NCBI GenBank assembly: GCA_019671005.1
Contig: CM033728.1
Span: 23,077,099-23,141,098 of the forward strand
Source of the DNA: Hibiscus mutabilis
Lineage: Eukaryota > Streptophyta > Magnoliopsida > Malvales > Malvaceae
DNA: 64,000 nucleotides
Reading direction: 5' to 3'
This document shows positions 1 to 11,801 of this stretch, piece by piece. Numbering within the stretch: position 1 is the first letter of the stretch; the number at the start of each line of letters is the position of its first letter. The translations under genes were made by a program, and so were the position numbers. The notes beneath the pieces were generated by a model. The model was given only the letters and a program-made list of their open reading frames with translations, searched no databases and had not been told where the DNA came from.

Positions 1-2729
1 GTAATTTACGTGTTGTTAAGCTACTTGAATTCTCAAAGCTCTGTTAAATATGAAACAAGATAATAAATTTCAATCCTCATAAATAAACCATCGTGACAAC
101 TGATGATACGAATCACACATGCCTTTAATACGTTATAAGTAATGTCTTACATGCCAAGTAACTCACATATTGGTAAGATATGTTAAGAAGATACCAAGTA
201 AGTTTATAGTTAAATAAATGAATCGTGACTATGATTTGCATAATAAGTAAAGTATGTACCTTGAATGTTGAATGCCCTAATTGGGTAAATAGGTATGCTA
301 AAATAAATAGGTTTACATACTTGCAGTTTGAGTATTAAGTGCACTATGGAATGCGTAAGTGTGCTTGTAAGTGTGCATACATATCGTTAATTAAGTAAAA
401 ATGCTTAAATGATTATGATTTATTCGAATACCTTAACACTTATATGTTTGGTACCTTATACCTTAAGTAAAGATAAAACAATACAATCTGTGACCCAAAC
501 TAATGGATTATGTCATGATATATTACGTGTTATGTAAACTATGACGATGAATTGTTTTTTATGATAACTATAAGTTATGTAAGCCATGTTTATAACATGT
601 TAAGCTTGATAATCTATTACGGGCTGCTTTGAATTTAGAGGATAGTATCTTGGATTGCTTCGAACATCTATTGTGTATACATGATATATGAGCTGCTTTG
701 AATATAGATGATAGTATCTGGATTGTTTCGAACAACTATTTGTGTATACATGATTTTTGGACTGCTTTGATTATAAATGAAATTATATTGGACTGTTTCA
801 AATCTATATGTTTATAAATTAAGTTTAAGGATTGTTTCGAGTAAATACAAAAGTCTAATGGACTGTTTTGATATGTCAAATTGTAATTATAAGCTCAGTG
901 GACTGTTCGAGTTAGAATAAGTATATAAAGTGAATGTTTCAACATATGTAAATATGTACATGAAATTGAAGCTACTTTGCATTTATAAACCAATATGTAT
1001 TGGATCGTTTTGAATATATATATATATAAGTATCTCCTAAATATGATTTAATAAGCCACGGTTGATGTCTTACATGACAAGTAAATTGTGTCCTTGATAT
1101 GATATGCTAGAACCTTATAAGACAAGTAACCATGTTCATGATATGTTATGTCTAATGATTTATATGCTATAAAACCATGTTATACTTACAAGATTTGATG
1201 ACTTGGTGTCAAGTATCTGGTACATTGCTAAAATATATTAATAAGAAAGTATAATTTTATAAGCTCAACTATTAAAGAGTCATGATAAATTGTTTAACTA
1301 ATAAATGATTGTAATCTAACCTAGTTACCACTCAAATGGGGTTGGTTTGATAGAATGTTGATACGAATACTCAAAATGAAAGATTACTTAAGTTGGAGTG
1401 ATTACCTGTTAAGTTATTTCTTTTATAATACTTAATTTGAATGATCTAACCTCTTATGGACCTCGTCTCGCCCAAGCTTATATTTCATGATTTCTTGTTT
1501 CTTGTAACGAGAGATAACTTGCTTGTGTATTATATTTAGGCTCTTTAAGCTACCTCACTAAGCGATTGCGTACTCTTTTCTCTTTAACATTTAAGGGTAA
1601 TCATGTCTTTGTTTATTCTTGAGAGCATGGATGAGATCACAAGGATCATGATGTATATTTATAATCTCTTAGTGTACTCCTAGAAGCATGCATTAAGTTA
1701 TTAAATTTCTTTTATGGCTTATCAAGTATATAAGCCTATTGAGTATTCAAGTTTGTAAAGGGCCTATATTATTTCTTGGTGATTGCATGCTGCCTATGAT
1801 TTATTAGTTAGTATGATTTAATAGTTGCTTAGTAGCTGAATTATGCTAGTGGTATACTTGAATGTTTACCAATCTTAGAAATCAATTGAAATATGATGCC
1901 TAAATGGATTGAAATCGTAATTTATTAAGAGGTCACCCTATAATGTGAATTAGAAAGAGTCATACAATAATTGTTATGCAAGTTTATATGTTTCAGTTAA
2001 GACGCTCCATGAGAATTAGATTGACTTGGGTGATATTTGTATGAATGCTCATGTTCAGAAATTGAAATATAGATGATTTTGGTTATTGTGTATTGTACCT
2101 GATATGTTGATTAATTATTTGTAAGACCTTCAAGTTGATCAATCATCTGGATGGTATGTGTGTTGAAAATTCAACTATGTAAATTTATTAAGTTAAACCT
2201 TAAATAAATGTAAAATAGTTAATTGGGACTAGTTCAATGGTTATAATAACCGAATGTATAAATGTCAATGATTTACGTTTGATCATGCTATGCCAAAGCT
2301 ATATGTAACTATCTAGGATTGATTTATACGTTGATTTTTCTTGCTCTTTGTAAATAACCTATAAATTCTGCATGTTTACTTGTTGATCATGTTATGATAT
2401 GCATATGATGTTCAAATAATTACCATGATTATATATTTGGTCGTAATAAATGTTATTGTCTGAAGTGCTTAAATTATAAGAGCAAGCTATGAAACGGTGT
2501 CTGAAGTGTCTTAATATGATAGGTGTTTTATGTTGATTGTATGTGATATAAAGTTAAGACCAATCCAGCTTATAAAAAGTTTTAAATTTCCTTGAATTTT
2601 GTTTATATGCTCATTCATGAAGTGATAAGTCGTCTCAGTTTTGTCTCAAAGTCGTCGTGTTTGATTTCAACGTTTGTTTCTAACACTTCCTGATTTGGTT
2701 TACTCCTAAGCCGGGTTGGGGGTGCTACA
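1..2729 (+). repeat. Element 1 5' LTR (left end outside window)
   Basis: This is the 3' part of the LTR, ending in ggtgctaca just before a tRNA-Met-type primer site. It has no coding capacity. From 615 to 930 it carries degenerate reiterations of a ggactgtttcga-like phrase. A CTCACTAAG box at 1554-1562 is followed by a pyrimidine-rich tract. Relative to the 3' LTR copy it lacks the phrase ttggtggcacatagtg, which is seen at about 19445. Confidence 0.85.
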
Positions 2730-2732
2730 GTT

Positions 2733-2744
2733 TGGTATCAAAGC
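2733..2744 (+). other. Element 1 primer-binding site (tRNA-iMet type)
   Basis: The sequence tggtatcaaagc lies three bases after the LTR end. It differs at one base from the TGGTATCAGAGC complement of the plant initiator tRNA-Met 3' end, and marks the start of minus-strand DNA synthesis on the + strand. Confidence 0.85.
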
Positions 2745-3070
2745 TTAGGTTTAGCCGATTCTCAGACTAAACTGGAATACATTGCATCATTGTATGTTAT
2801 TGTGCCACCTAGGAGTTAAATTTAATATGTACTTGTGATCAACGTCTGATGAAAGCTCTTATGTACAAATAGTTAGCAGGAGTATCAAATGTACATTAGA
2901 TCAGGTTAATGAGATCCCAACTGACTCCTTCTTCAAGGGAGGCATTGTAATAATGAAGTGGGAATGAGGAATTTTTTTCCAAATGCTATTGATTAAATAA
3001 ATATTACGCTTGGATAGAGAAGAAACCTTCCAAATCAAACTCTGTGGAAATTTGAGGACGAATTTCTTTT

Positions 3071-3084
3071 AAGGGGATGAGAAT
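3071..3084 (+). other. Element 1 polypurine tract
   Basis: The purine run aaggggatgagaat sits directly before the LTR start tgtaatacccaaaaat. This is the plus-strand primer position of Ty3/gypsy elements. Confidence 0.8.
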
Positions 3085-6000
3085 TGTAATACCCAAAAAT
3101 TTTCTTAGAAATATGTCAAAGAATTAGAGAGTTAATTTAATGGTTCAATTGTGACACTTGATTTATTAAATAAGTGTATAGGGATTTAATTGAAAGAAAG
3201 GGAAATCACATAAGCAATTGTACAAGGACTTAATCGAAACAATTGAGATGCAAGTGAATTGCATGTAAATAAACTTAAACTTTCAGCCTTGGACACTTGT
3301 TAATTGGAAACCGAGGATGGTGTTAAGGGGTAGGAGAGTTCACGGCACTTGAGTCATTTAGAGGAAAGAGATCAAATGAATAATCATCTCCCTCCCTTAT
3401 CCATTCTAGCAGCCGGTTAGAGTGAGAGTGAGAGAAAGCTATAGTGATCATCTTAGGGTAGGATGAATCTATTTCGAATGGTATTTTTTGTAAGGTCAAT
3501 TCCTTGTTCTATTCCTATGTGATTTTGTTGTGAACTGGATTATTGAAAATACTATGAAATCATGTACAATTAAAGACACATGCTGGTACTTTAAGATTGA
3601 AATTATGTAGTGAATTGCTAGGCCATTCAAAAACACTATATATGTTTGTATATAGATTATACTAGAAAGATCATGATTTATATGTTATGACATATGTTTG
3701 ATTGTTTGATTTGAGTAAATAAAAGATGGAAACCGAGACTGTTTCTAATACATGTAGATACATGCTAAACTGTTTAGGACAGCTTTGAGTGATGATATAC
3801 ATGTTAAAATTGTTGTATTCTTGTGATATTGAGACAACAATTTTTAATGTTAAATTGCTATTAGAGAATCTTGATGTTGCCCAAAGCAAATTGGTAGTTC
3901 GATTAAGCCCTTGCATGATTGGAATATGTAAGTCACACTTGAAAATTGAAAGTGGTCACTTTGCTAGATAATTTTATATCATGGACTGTTATGAATTAAA
4001 TTAATTTGATAAAGGATTGTGGTTGAAATTGAATGAGGATTAAATTGTTAAGTTAAAACGTAAAATGGTCTAGTGAACCTTCAGGACTATTTTGTGACTT
4101 TACAAAGTAGCTTGGGACAATTTTGATACTTAAAAACAGGGGATTGTTTAAAAGGAAGAATAGGGACTGATTTGTATAAAAATGAGCAGCATTGGATTGT
4201 TTTGACTGTGTAAATAAATAAATATATATATATATGAAATTGAGGCTGTTGCAAAAGAATATAAGCAGTTTGGGTACTGTTTTGATGAATGTAAAATTGT
4301 ATGTAAGCATAATGGATTGATTAAGCTTGGAGGTGAAAATTTGTGAATTGTTTGGAGCATGTAAATGAGTATATAAGAATTAGGGACTGATTTACACATG
4401 TGAGAATAAAATGGACTGTGTTAAGTGGTTAGAAACAAGGAAGGGGTTGTTTTACAAGTGTATGGAATGTTGGTATGTACATAAAAATATTGAGGACTGT
4501 TTTGATGTGTTTTTAAGTGTGTACAAATGTTAAATATTGTCCTGCTCAAATAAATATGTTAGTGGACTGTTTTGTGTAAAATCACATGTATACAATATTA
4601 ATTGAGTAATTTGCATGGAATGGATGATAGGATCAATTTTAATATATCTTTGCACCCTTTTTGTTACTTTTAGACCAAGAAAGAATTGGATAAGTAGCAG
4701 GACTCGATTAAGGATTCTAGTATCCCGCAACCTCGGGAAAAGATGTGAGTGTAGTTAAAAGTCTCGGGATGGAATAATAACCTTCCCGAGCATTGCCTTC
4801 TAGTTATGATTACTTTAAATCGATTAAATTATGCTTTGAATGCCCAAGCTTGGAGGCAAGGTGAGTAATTTAGTGAAAAGTACTTCTTTACATGATAAAA
4901 TGGTTGGCAGCACGACTATGATTTAAAATGCTTAAAACGTTATAGAAATGCTTGCTTAATTCGAAAAACACTTAAATGAATAGAAATGGTTGTTCTATGA
5001 AATGATGAACAATTCTTGATTATGCTTAACTTTACGTGAGCTTGATAACTAAATTACAAAGAGAGTTATATGTATGACTTGACAAAAGTGATATTGGCTA
5101 TAAGGCCATTCGAGTAAGAGAAAAGATTTATATTGAGTTCACATGTGGTGAACATACCTAAATACCCATGATGAGAAAGGGGTAATGAAACCTTGATATG
5201 ATATACGATATGGAGCTATGCTCACTTTATGTTATAAAAAGATGATAAATGTTAAAGCCTTGGTATTGAGTCAGTCTTAGGTATAGTTTGCATGCCATAG
5301 AGTCCATAGAGCTCAGGTTTGGAGTGGTCTACGGTCCTAGACTACGGTCCTTATATTTGGCGACAATAGGAGGGAAGTGTTGTGGTGACTTGGAGACAGT
5401 AAGAGGGATTGTCCTGTACTGCGAGTACCATTTTATGGGCGATAGTTGGTTGGGAATTCGTGTACCTAGGCTGTAATTCGATTCTCAAGGCTATTATAAT
5501 AAGAAAGTATGAGATTATAAGTTAAATAAATGAAGAGATGTGATTACTTATTGACAAGTAACATGATTTTTTATGAAATTAAATATTTCCCTAATGTGTA
5601 TTTTGCTTCAAATGGGAGACCATGTTAAAAATAAAATAATGAACAATCTTAACACTCCATTGTGACAAGAATTCTATATCTATAAATAATATGATTGTAA
5701 TCTTATATGATAAGTATCATATGCTTATGATATGCTACGCATTATGACCTTGGTGACCAATAATTAAAGTCTATGACATGTTGTGTTAATTACCTTTGAT
5801 TGTAAGCAATCTATGCCTATATTATACAATGCTTGCTATCTTTTTGGACAGTAACACTTGATCATGGTATTCTATGCTCGGTAACTTGTTTGATAAGCAA
5901 TGAACAAGTAATTTACGTGTTGTTAAGCTACTTGAATTCTCAAATCTCTGTTAAAGATGAAACAAGATAATAAATTTCAATCCTCGGAAATAAACCATCG

Positions 6001-6520
6001 TGACAACTGGTGATACGAATCACACATGCCTTTAATACCTTATAAGTAATGTCTTATGTACCAAGTAACTCACATATTGGTAAGCTATGTTAAGAAGATA
6101 CCAAGTAAGTTTATAGTTAAATAAATGAATCGTGACTGTGATTTGCATAATAAGTAAAGTATGTACATTGAATGTTGAATGCCCTAATTGGGTAAATAGA
6201 TACACTAAAATAAATAGGTTTACATACTTATAGTTTGAGTATTAAGTGCGCTATGGAATGCGTAAGTGTGCTTGTAAGTGTGCATACATATCGGTAATTG
6301 AGTAAAAATACTTAAATGACTATGATTTATTCGAATACCTTAACACTTATACGTTTGGTACCTTATACCTTAAGTAAAGATAAAACAATACAATCTGTGA
6401 CCCAAACTAATGGATTATGTCATGATATATTACGTGTTATGTAAACTATGACGATGAATTGTTATTTATGATAACTATAAGTTATGTAAGCCATGTTTAT
6501 AACATGTTAAGCTTGATAAT
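3085..6520 (+). repeat. Element 1 3' LTR, segment 1 of 3
   Basis: Starts with tgtaatacccaaaaat and runs to the Element 2 insertion. Positions 3700-4580 hold many loose copies of a ggactgttttga-like phrase. A block at 5286-5470 (tctacggtcc and flanks) is recognisably shared with the Element 9 LTR at 51145-51290. A consensus-like splice donor, GGCAAG/GTGAGT, occurs at 4861. The short open frames are not conserved between the LTR copies, and I do not consider them genes. Confidence 0.85.
6516..6520. repeat. Element 2 target-site duplication, left (ATAAT)
   Basis: ataat precedes the element and recurs at 18414-18418. The uninterrupted copy in the 5' LTR of Element 1 (about 610) has a single ataat, which proves the insertion. 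Confidence 0.95.
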
Positions 6521-8151
6521 TGTTACCTCTCCGAACGTACTATTTTTAATGCCAATTTTACAATGCTTTTGCTTGTTTTTAGGTACATTTAGTTGCAAAA
6601 GGTTGTTAAAATCATGCATTTGCATGAGTTTAGAATTCTGTCTATGCCAGTGTGAATGGTTGTTTTGTTGGCAATTTTGTAGGTTTGGCATAGTATTTAG
6701 CCCATAAATGAAACACATGAAAGAATGCCAAAGAGAATATCGAGTTGTTGTTGGCAGCGAAGGACCAAAAGCAAAATGCCAAGCACCATTGGCAATAGGA
6801 TGCCAGAAGAGTCATGCCAAGAACCCTTGGCAATGGCAGCCCGAAAAAATAGGATCAGACCAGGCTGCAAAAAAATAGCATTTGATCAAACTTCAAAAAA
6901 ATAGGAAGGCAAAAAAATAGGATGCCAAGTCTGTTTGGCACAAATGGATCAAACGATGCCAAGCGCGGCTGCCAAAGGATCGATAGCATATAACGTCAGC
7001 CCTAGTGAAAACCTGATCAGCTTATCACCTTATTAGCTTATCACTTCAAATCTGGATAAGATGATCACATCCCTTATCCCTTGGCGCAGTCAAATTTCAA
7101 ACGTGAAGGCTTATCCTAGGGCTTCTTCGCATACTTATTTAAAGAACGATTAAGCAAGCATTTGATGGGGAACTAGGAGAGGATTTCATTGACGATCAGA
7201 AGAGGAAGGCTGCGTGGTTCTACTAGCTAGACCGAGGGCTTGGAGCCATTGAAGAGCTGCATCGAGAGACCCCCTTCTTGCCCATTCTCTTTTTTTAGTT
7301 ATTTTTATTTTTTAATGATGATGTATTTTGAAAACGTTTATGGTTTTTCGGTTAAATCCCTCACCATGAACTAATTCAATAGTTGGTGGGGGATGTTTGC
7401 ATTGAAACGCTATTTCCATGTTTAGTTTTTGATAATAAATTTGCCTTGGCAATGTTTTATCTATTCAGCATACTTTACTATTTTCTAAATACTATGCCAA
7501 GCGATAGTTGGCACTATTGGCCTGTTTCTCCTCAATATCTTAACAGACTTAGGGTGGCAATGATTAAGTTGTTGAATACTGAGGAGAGAAGATTTGAGAG
7601 AAGTCGTTCAAGTAGATGAACTTATTTCGGGAGTGAAGTCTACCCCTTAGGATTATAGATTGGATCTTAATCAAATTGGTTTATTTAAAATCAAACACTA
7701 TAGAGATATAGGGGTTTTTACATGATTAATTTAGGGCAATGACCATTGAGAGAGGCTTTGCTAATTTTGAATATGCTCGGCAAACAATGCTAAGACAAGT
7801 TATTATTAAAGGCTGGTACGACATGAATAGCGTGAGAACCAGGCATTTACTGCCAACGCTCATCATTCATTAAAGAACCTTCCTTGCCAACGTCTTTACT
7901 TTACTTTTATTTATGTTCTTTTCAATTATTCCCAAAACCAACTTCAAAACAAAATAACTTTTTCTTAAGGCAAGTAACAATCAAGACAATTGAATTCCAG
8001 GTCAATCTCAGTGGGATCGATACTCAGCTTACTGCTGTATTACTTGCAGACCGTGTATACTTGCACGCAAAAGACTCTTCTTGGCACTGTTTTTTACCTT
8101 TCCAATACATACTTTCTGCCCTCTTTTTCCAGCATTCACTTAGAGAGTACA
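6521..8151 (+). repeat. Element 2 5' LTR
   Basis: A 1631 bp LTR running from tgttacctct to gagagtaca, matched by 16803-18413. A run of CTTATCAC/GATAAG motifs (about 7019-7115) precedes a TATA-like tatttaaag. Small open frames inside it are not preserved as conserved proteins. Confidence 0.93.
7136..7144 (+). promoter_or_regulatory. Candidate TATA box of Element 2 LTR
   Basis: tatttaaag is conserved in the 3' LTR at 17396-17404. It lies about 1 kb before the LTR end and downstream of a cluster of TTATCC/CTTATCA (GATA-type) motifs. It was assigned by position and similarity only. Confidence 0.45.
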
Positions 8152-8157
8152 AGTTTT

Positions 8158-8175
8158 TGGCGCCGTTGTCGGGGA
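8158..8175 (+). other. Element 2 primer-binding site (tRNA-Asp)
   Basis: tggcgccgttgtcgggga is 17/18 identical to the complement of the plant tRNA-Asp(GUC) 3' end. It lies six bases after the LTR end. tRNA-Asp priming is typical of Athila/Tat elements. Confidence 0.92.
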
Positions 8176-8279
8176 CTGCAACGTAATTAATTGTTTCTTA
8201 AAATTTTTACTTGTCTTTCTTTATCTTTATTTTTGTTTTTACCTTTTGTTTTTGACGGTGTACGACTAGAAGCCATCCT

Positions 8280-9660
8280 ATGGTGGACGAGTGGCCATAC
8301 GAACTGGAAATTGAGAAAACCTTGCGGAGGTTAAAAAGAAGATTTAGAGAGATGAAAAACCAAGGTAATTGAGGGAATGGTGTGGTGAACAATGGAGGAA
8401 ATCCACTTAACAATGAGATACCACCACCACCTTCTGTCCCAGTTATAATGAGAGACCTGTTAGAGAACATTCGGCAACAACCATTATAATTTGATGCCAG
8501 GACTTGTTGGCACAGAGGTAAATGCTGTCAATTTTGAACTTAAGCCAGTAATGATTCAAACTCTTTTGAATGTAGGTCGGTTTGATGGAGCACTCATTGG
8601 AGATCCGAGGCAACATCTAAAGCAGTTCATGGAGATTTGCCAGTTATTCCAACAAAATGGAGTACCTGAAGATACTGTGAAGATGAAGTTATTCACTTTC
8701 TCTTTGAGAGACAGAGCAAAGGCTTGGCTTAACTCCTTACCACCTACCTCAGTTACTTCGTGGGCAAACCTATGCCAGAAGTTCTTGAGAATATTCCAGC
8801 CACCAACACTCACTGCCATGCTGCGAGGTGAGATCATCACATTTAGGCAGGCTGAGGATGAGACCTTATATGATGCCTGAGAAAGATTTAAAGACCTGTT
8901 AAGGAGGTGTCCTATGCATGGATTCCCGAATTGGACCCAGATACAGACATTTTACAATGGATTCAATGCACAAACGAGGATTGTTGTCGATGCTTCAACA
9001 GCTGGTTCGTTGCTTGACAAGACATACACCAAAACTAAAATGAATGGGAAATTTCAGGTTGATGAACTAACGTCCATTCATGCCAAGATTTCCAACCTTA
9101 CTAGCATGGCAAGAACATTGCAAAAGAACAATGAGTCCCAGGAAGTCAAAGCATTAGACCCTTTCTGTACAATATGTGGAGAGAATCTTCATGTGGATGA
9201 ATGCCCTGCAAACCCTGAATCGGTAAACTTTATTGACAATTTTAATCATTACTATAATCCTAACTCCAATACTTATAATACAGGTTGGAGACAACACCAT
9301 AGTTTAACATGGGGAAACCAAAGAGGTAACCAGTACAATGCCGAACGCCAGAATACCCAGAGGCAGAATAACAATGCCATGTTAGCATTCTATTAGAATG
9401 CCATGCCACAAAAAGCCCAAAACAATTTTCAGCAAGGGCAAAGACTCAACCAAGGTGGCACGCTCACAGAGTACATGGAGAGGAATGATACCACAATCTA
9501 GAGTTTGGCAGCATCAATAAGAAATTTGGAAGTCCAGATTGGGCAGATTGCTAGTGCACTCAGCAATCGACCCCAAGGAATATTGCCAAGTGACACAGAA
9601 GATGCTCGGCACAAAGAAAATAAGCAATGTAAAGACATAACTCTTCGAAGCGGTAAGTAG
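8280..9660 (+). pseudogene. gag: Element 2 gag (broken)
   Basis: Capsid/nucleocapsid gene of an Athila-type element; its protein would package the element RNA. A likely start at 8280 is followed by an in-frame TGA at 8370, a one-base frameshift near 8485, and stops at 8878 (TGA), 9394 (TAG) and about 9498 (TAG). The retrotransposon gag core (8494-8910) shows FDG...GDPRQHLKQF and later RAKAWLNSLP, as in plant gag proteins. A knuckle-like CTICGENLHVDEC at about 9166-9205 has C-x2-C-x4-H-x3-C, one residue short of the usual spacing. The end carries the Athila-type phrase ITLRSGK near 9640. From 8494 to the protease region the frame is otherwise continuous, so decay is mainly by point mutation. 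Confidence 0.88.
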
Positions 9661-10601
9661 TGTGTGGTGGAGAAGGCTGCCAAGCAGCCAGTTAATTTCC
9701 AAGTTGAGAAGCATGTGCCAACAAATGATCCCAGGGGAGCAGAGAAAGAGGAAACAAAAGCAAATGATGCCAAACAACATACTGATGCTAGAACCGATGC
9801 CAAATAGCATACCGATACCAGCACCGATGCCAAACAGACTGATGCCAGCACTGGCTTGGCAAAGCCAATAGTGTCGGCATATGTTTATCTGCCACCACAA
9901 TTTCTAGCAAGACTTCAAAAGCATAAGCAAGACCAGCAGTTCAAGCACTTCTTGGAGGTTCTTAAGCAATTGCAAATCAACATTAAATTGGTAGAAGCCC
10001 TTGAAAAAATGCCCAACTATGTCAAATTTATGAAGGACATTTTTTCCAAAAAGAGAAAGTAGGGAGACTTTGAAGCTATTGCTCTGACCGAAGGATGCAT
10101 TGCTATAATCCTAAACTGATTGCCACCAAAGCTAAAAGATTCACGAAGTTTCACTATTCCCTGGACCATTGGCAAAAATTCATGGGCAAGGCACAGTGTG
10201 ACCTACGAGCCAGGATCAACTTGATGCCAATATCAGCTTTCTGAAATCTTGGCATAGAAGCAAGACCTACCACGGTGACACTTCAGCTGGCGGACCGATC
10301 ATATGCACATCCCAAGGGTAAGATTGAGGATGTGTTGGTAAAGGTAAACAAATTTATTTTTCCAGATGATTTTGTCATTTTCGATTATGAGGCTGATATT
10401 AATGTCCCAATTATTTTGGGGAGACCTTTTCTTGCCACGGTTAGGGCTTTGATTGGCCTTCATAAAGGAGAACTAACAATGCGCATGAATGATCAGCAAG
10501 TTACATTTAATGCGTTTCAAGCTTTGAAATGTGCAGATGAACCGGATGAGTGCCAAGTAGAAGAGATGATGGAGTCAATTTACACTGTGGACACGTCATA
10601 G
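9660..10601 (+). pseudogene. Element 2 gag-protease linker and aspartic protease (broken)
   Basis: A threonine/aspartate/alanine/lysine-rich linker at 9735-9850, built on repeated gatgccaaa codons, leads into the conserved block ending KYVKF/MKDIFSKKRK-like at about 10055, which precedes protease in Athila elements. The protease follows in shifted frames. Where family members have an Asp-Leu-Gly-Ala-Ser active site before INLMP, this copy reads Asp-Leu-Arg-Ala-Arg (about 10200-10230), so the catalytic loop is mutated. The downstream flap and ILGRPFLAT (about 10425) are well kept. Stops at 10060 and about 10118 and at least two frame changes make it non-functional. Confidence 0.85.
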
Positions 10602-10689
10602 TTATGCCAGGATACAAAATTTAATGCCAGGGACTTTGATGGCATAGCTGAACTATTTGACGAACCAGAAGAATAAGTCTTGGAGGCAA

Positions 10690-11801
10690 GTTATTTTGAG
10701 CCACAACAGTTGGCCGGCAGAGAAATTAAGGCACCTAGACCATCAATTGAGGAGCCACCAGTGTTGGAACTAAAACCACTGCCAGATCTTAGGTGGACAC
10801 ACAACTCTGCTGGTGATCATTGCCACTGGTCTCACTAATGATCGTGAGGAAAGATTGTTGGCAATATTACGTGATCATAAGCATGCATTAGGATGGACCT
10901 TGGCAGACATCAGAGGTATTAGCCCAACCATTTGCATGCACAAGATTATCTTGGAGGAGTACCACGATAAGACCATTGAAGGAAAAAGAAGGCTAAACCC
11001 AAGCATGAAAGAGCTAGTGAAGAAAGAGATAATAAAGTGGCTTGATGCCGAGATTATATATCCTATTTCTGATAGCTTTTGGGTTAGCCCGGTGTAATGT
11101 GTGCCAAAGAAGGGTGGCATGATCGTGGTACAAAATAGTGAAGCTGAGTTAATCCCCTCCAGAACTATCACAGGATGGAGAGTGTCCATGGATATAGGAG
11201 GCTGAACAATGCCACGAGGAAGGACTACTTCCCATTACCATTCATTGACCAGATGCTAGACAGGTTCGCAGGTAAAGTTTTCTATTGTTTTTTGGATGGT
11301 TATTCAAGTTATAACCAGATTGCCATCGCCCCTGATGATCAAGAGAAAACTACGTTTACGTGCCCATATGGGATGTTTACATTCAGAAGGATGCCATTCG
11401 GCCTATGTAATGCACCGGCAACGTTTCAACGTTGCATGATGTTCATTTTCTCTGATATGACCGAGCATAACATGGAAGTGTTCATGGATGATTTCTCAGT
11501 GTTTGGCAAAACATTTGAGGAATGTCTTCAGAGTTTGGAGCAAGTCTTGAAGAGATGCATAGAGACAAACCTAGTGTTAAACTGGGAGAAATGCCACTTC
11601 ATGGTGAAGAAGGGCATTGTTCTCGGGCACAAGGTAACTGAGAGAGGGTTAGAGGTTGATCAAGCAAAAGTTGAGGTAATTAAGAAGCTACCACCTCCAA
11701 CGAGTGTTAAAGGTATAAGGAGCTTTTTAGGACATGCCGCTTTTGACCGACATTTTATTAAAGATTTTTCAAAACTGCAAGACCTTTATGCTTGTTGTTA
11801 G
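10690..11801 (+). pseudogene. Element 2 reverse transcriptase (broken)
   Basis: This RNA-dependent DNA polymerase domain would copy the element RNA. It starts with the connection to protease (KHALGWTLADIRGISP, about 10870), then the fingers ending YPISDSFWVSPV at 11094, where a TAA replaces a glutamine-type position. A frameshift around 11100-11180 destroys the first catalytic region after WRVSMD. From 11175 the frame is open for about 200 residues: FPLPFIDQMLDR, QEKTTFTCPYG, RRMPFGLCNAPATFQRCM, and the catalytic FMDDFSVFG box at 11481-11507, whose two aspartates are intact. It ends with the connection phrase GIRSFLGHA (about 11720). The family is unambiguous, and the copy is inactive because of the stop and frameshift. 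Confidence 0.92.

Larger units (their letters stand above)
2730..3084 (+). pseudogene. Element 1 residual internal region (gag start relic only)
   Basis: The whole internal region is about 355 bp. After the primer site, gtgccacctagg at 2802 looks like the usual chromovirus gag start (Met-Pro-Pro-Arg) with ATG changed to GTG, followed within two codons by TAA. No protease, RT, RNase H or integrase motif remains. The right end (3048-3084) keeps the end-of-pol phrase gaggacgaatttct and the polypurine tract. All coding DNA between the two ends has been lost, or was never present in this lineage. Confidence 0.75.

Noticed and set aside
5288..5476. 62-residue + frame with a better-than-usual composition (MHAIESIELRFGVVYG)
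   Set aside because: The block is shared with the Element 9 LTR at 51145-51290, where the frame is not preserved, so conservation is at DNA level.
6968..6990. tgccaaagga resembles the first ten bases of miR399
   Set aside because: A ten-base sense match in an element already full of TGCCA words is expected by chance. There is no hairpin partner and no target orientation.
8207..8470. Minus-strand frame of 87 residues at the start of Element 2 internal DNA
   Set aside because: It is antisense to the gag start, with no homologous motif.
9498..9900. Two overlapping minus-strand frames of 117 and 128 residues with repeated Leu-Ala-Ser-Val words
   Set aside because: They are antisense translations of the repeated gatgccaaa/gatgccag codons in the gag-protease linker.
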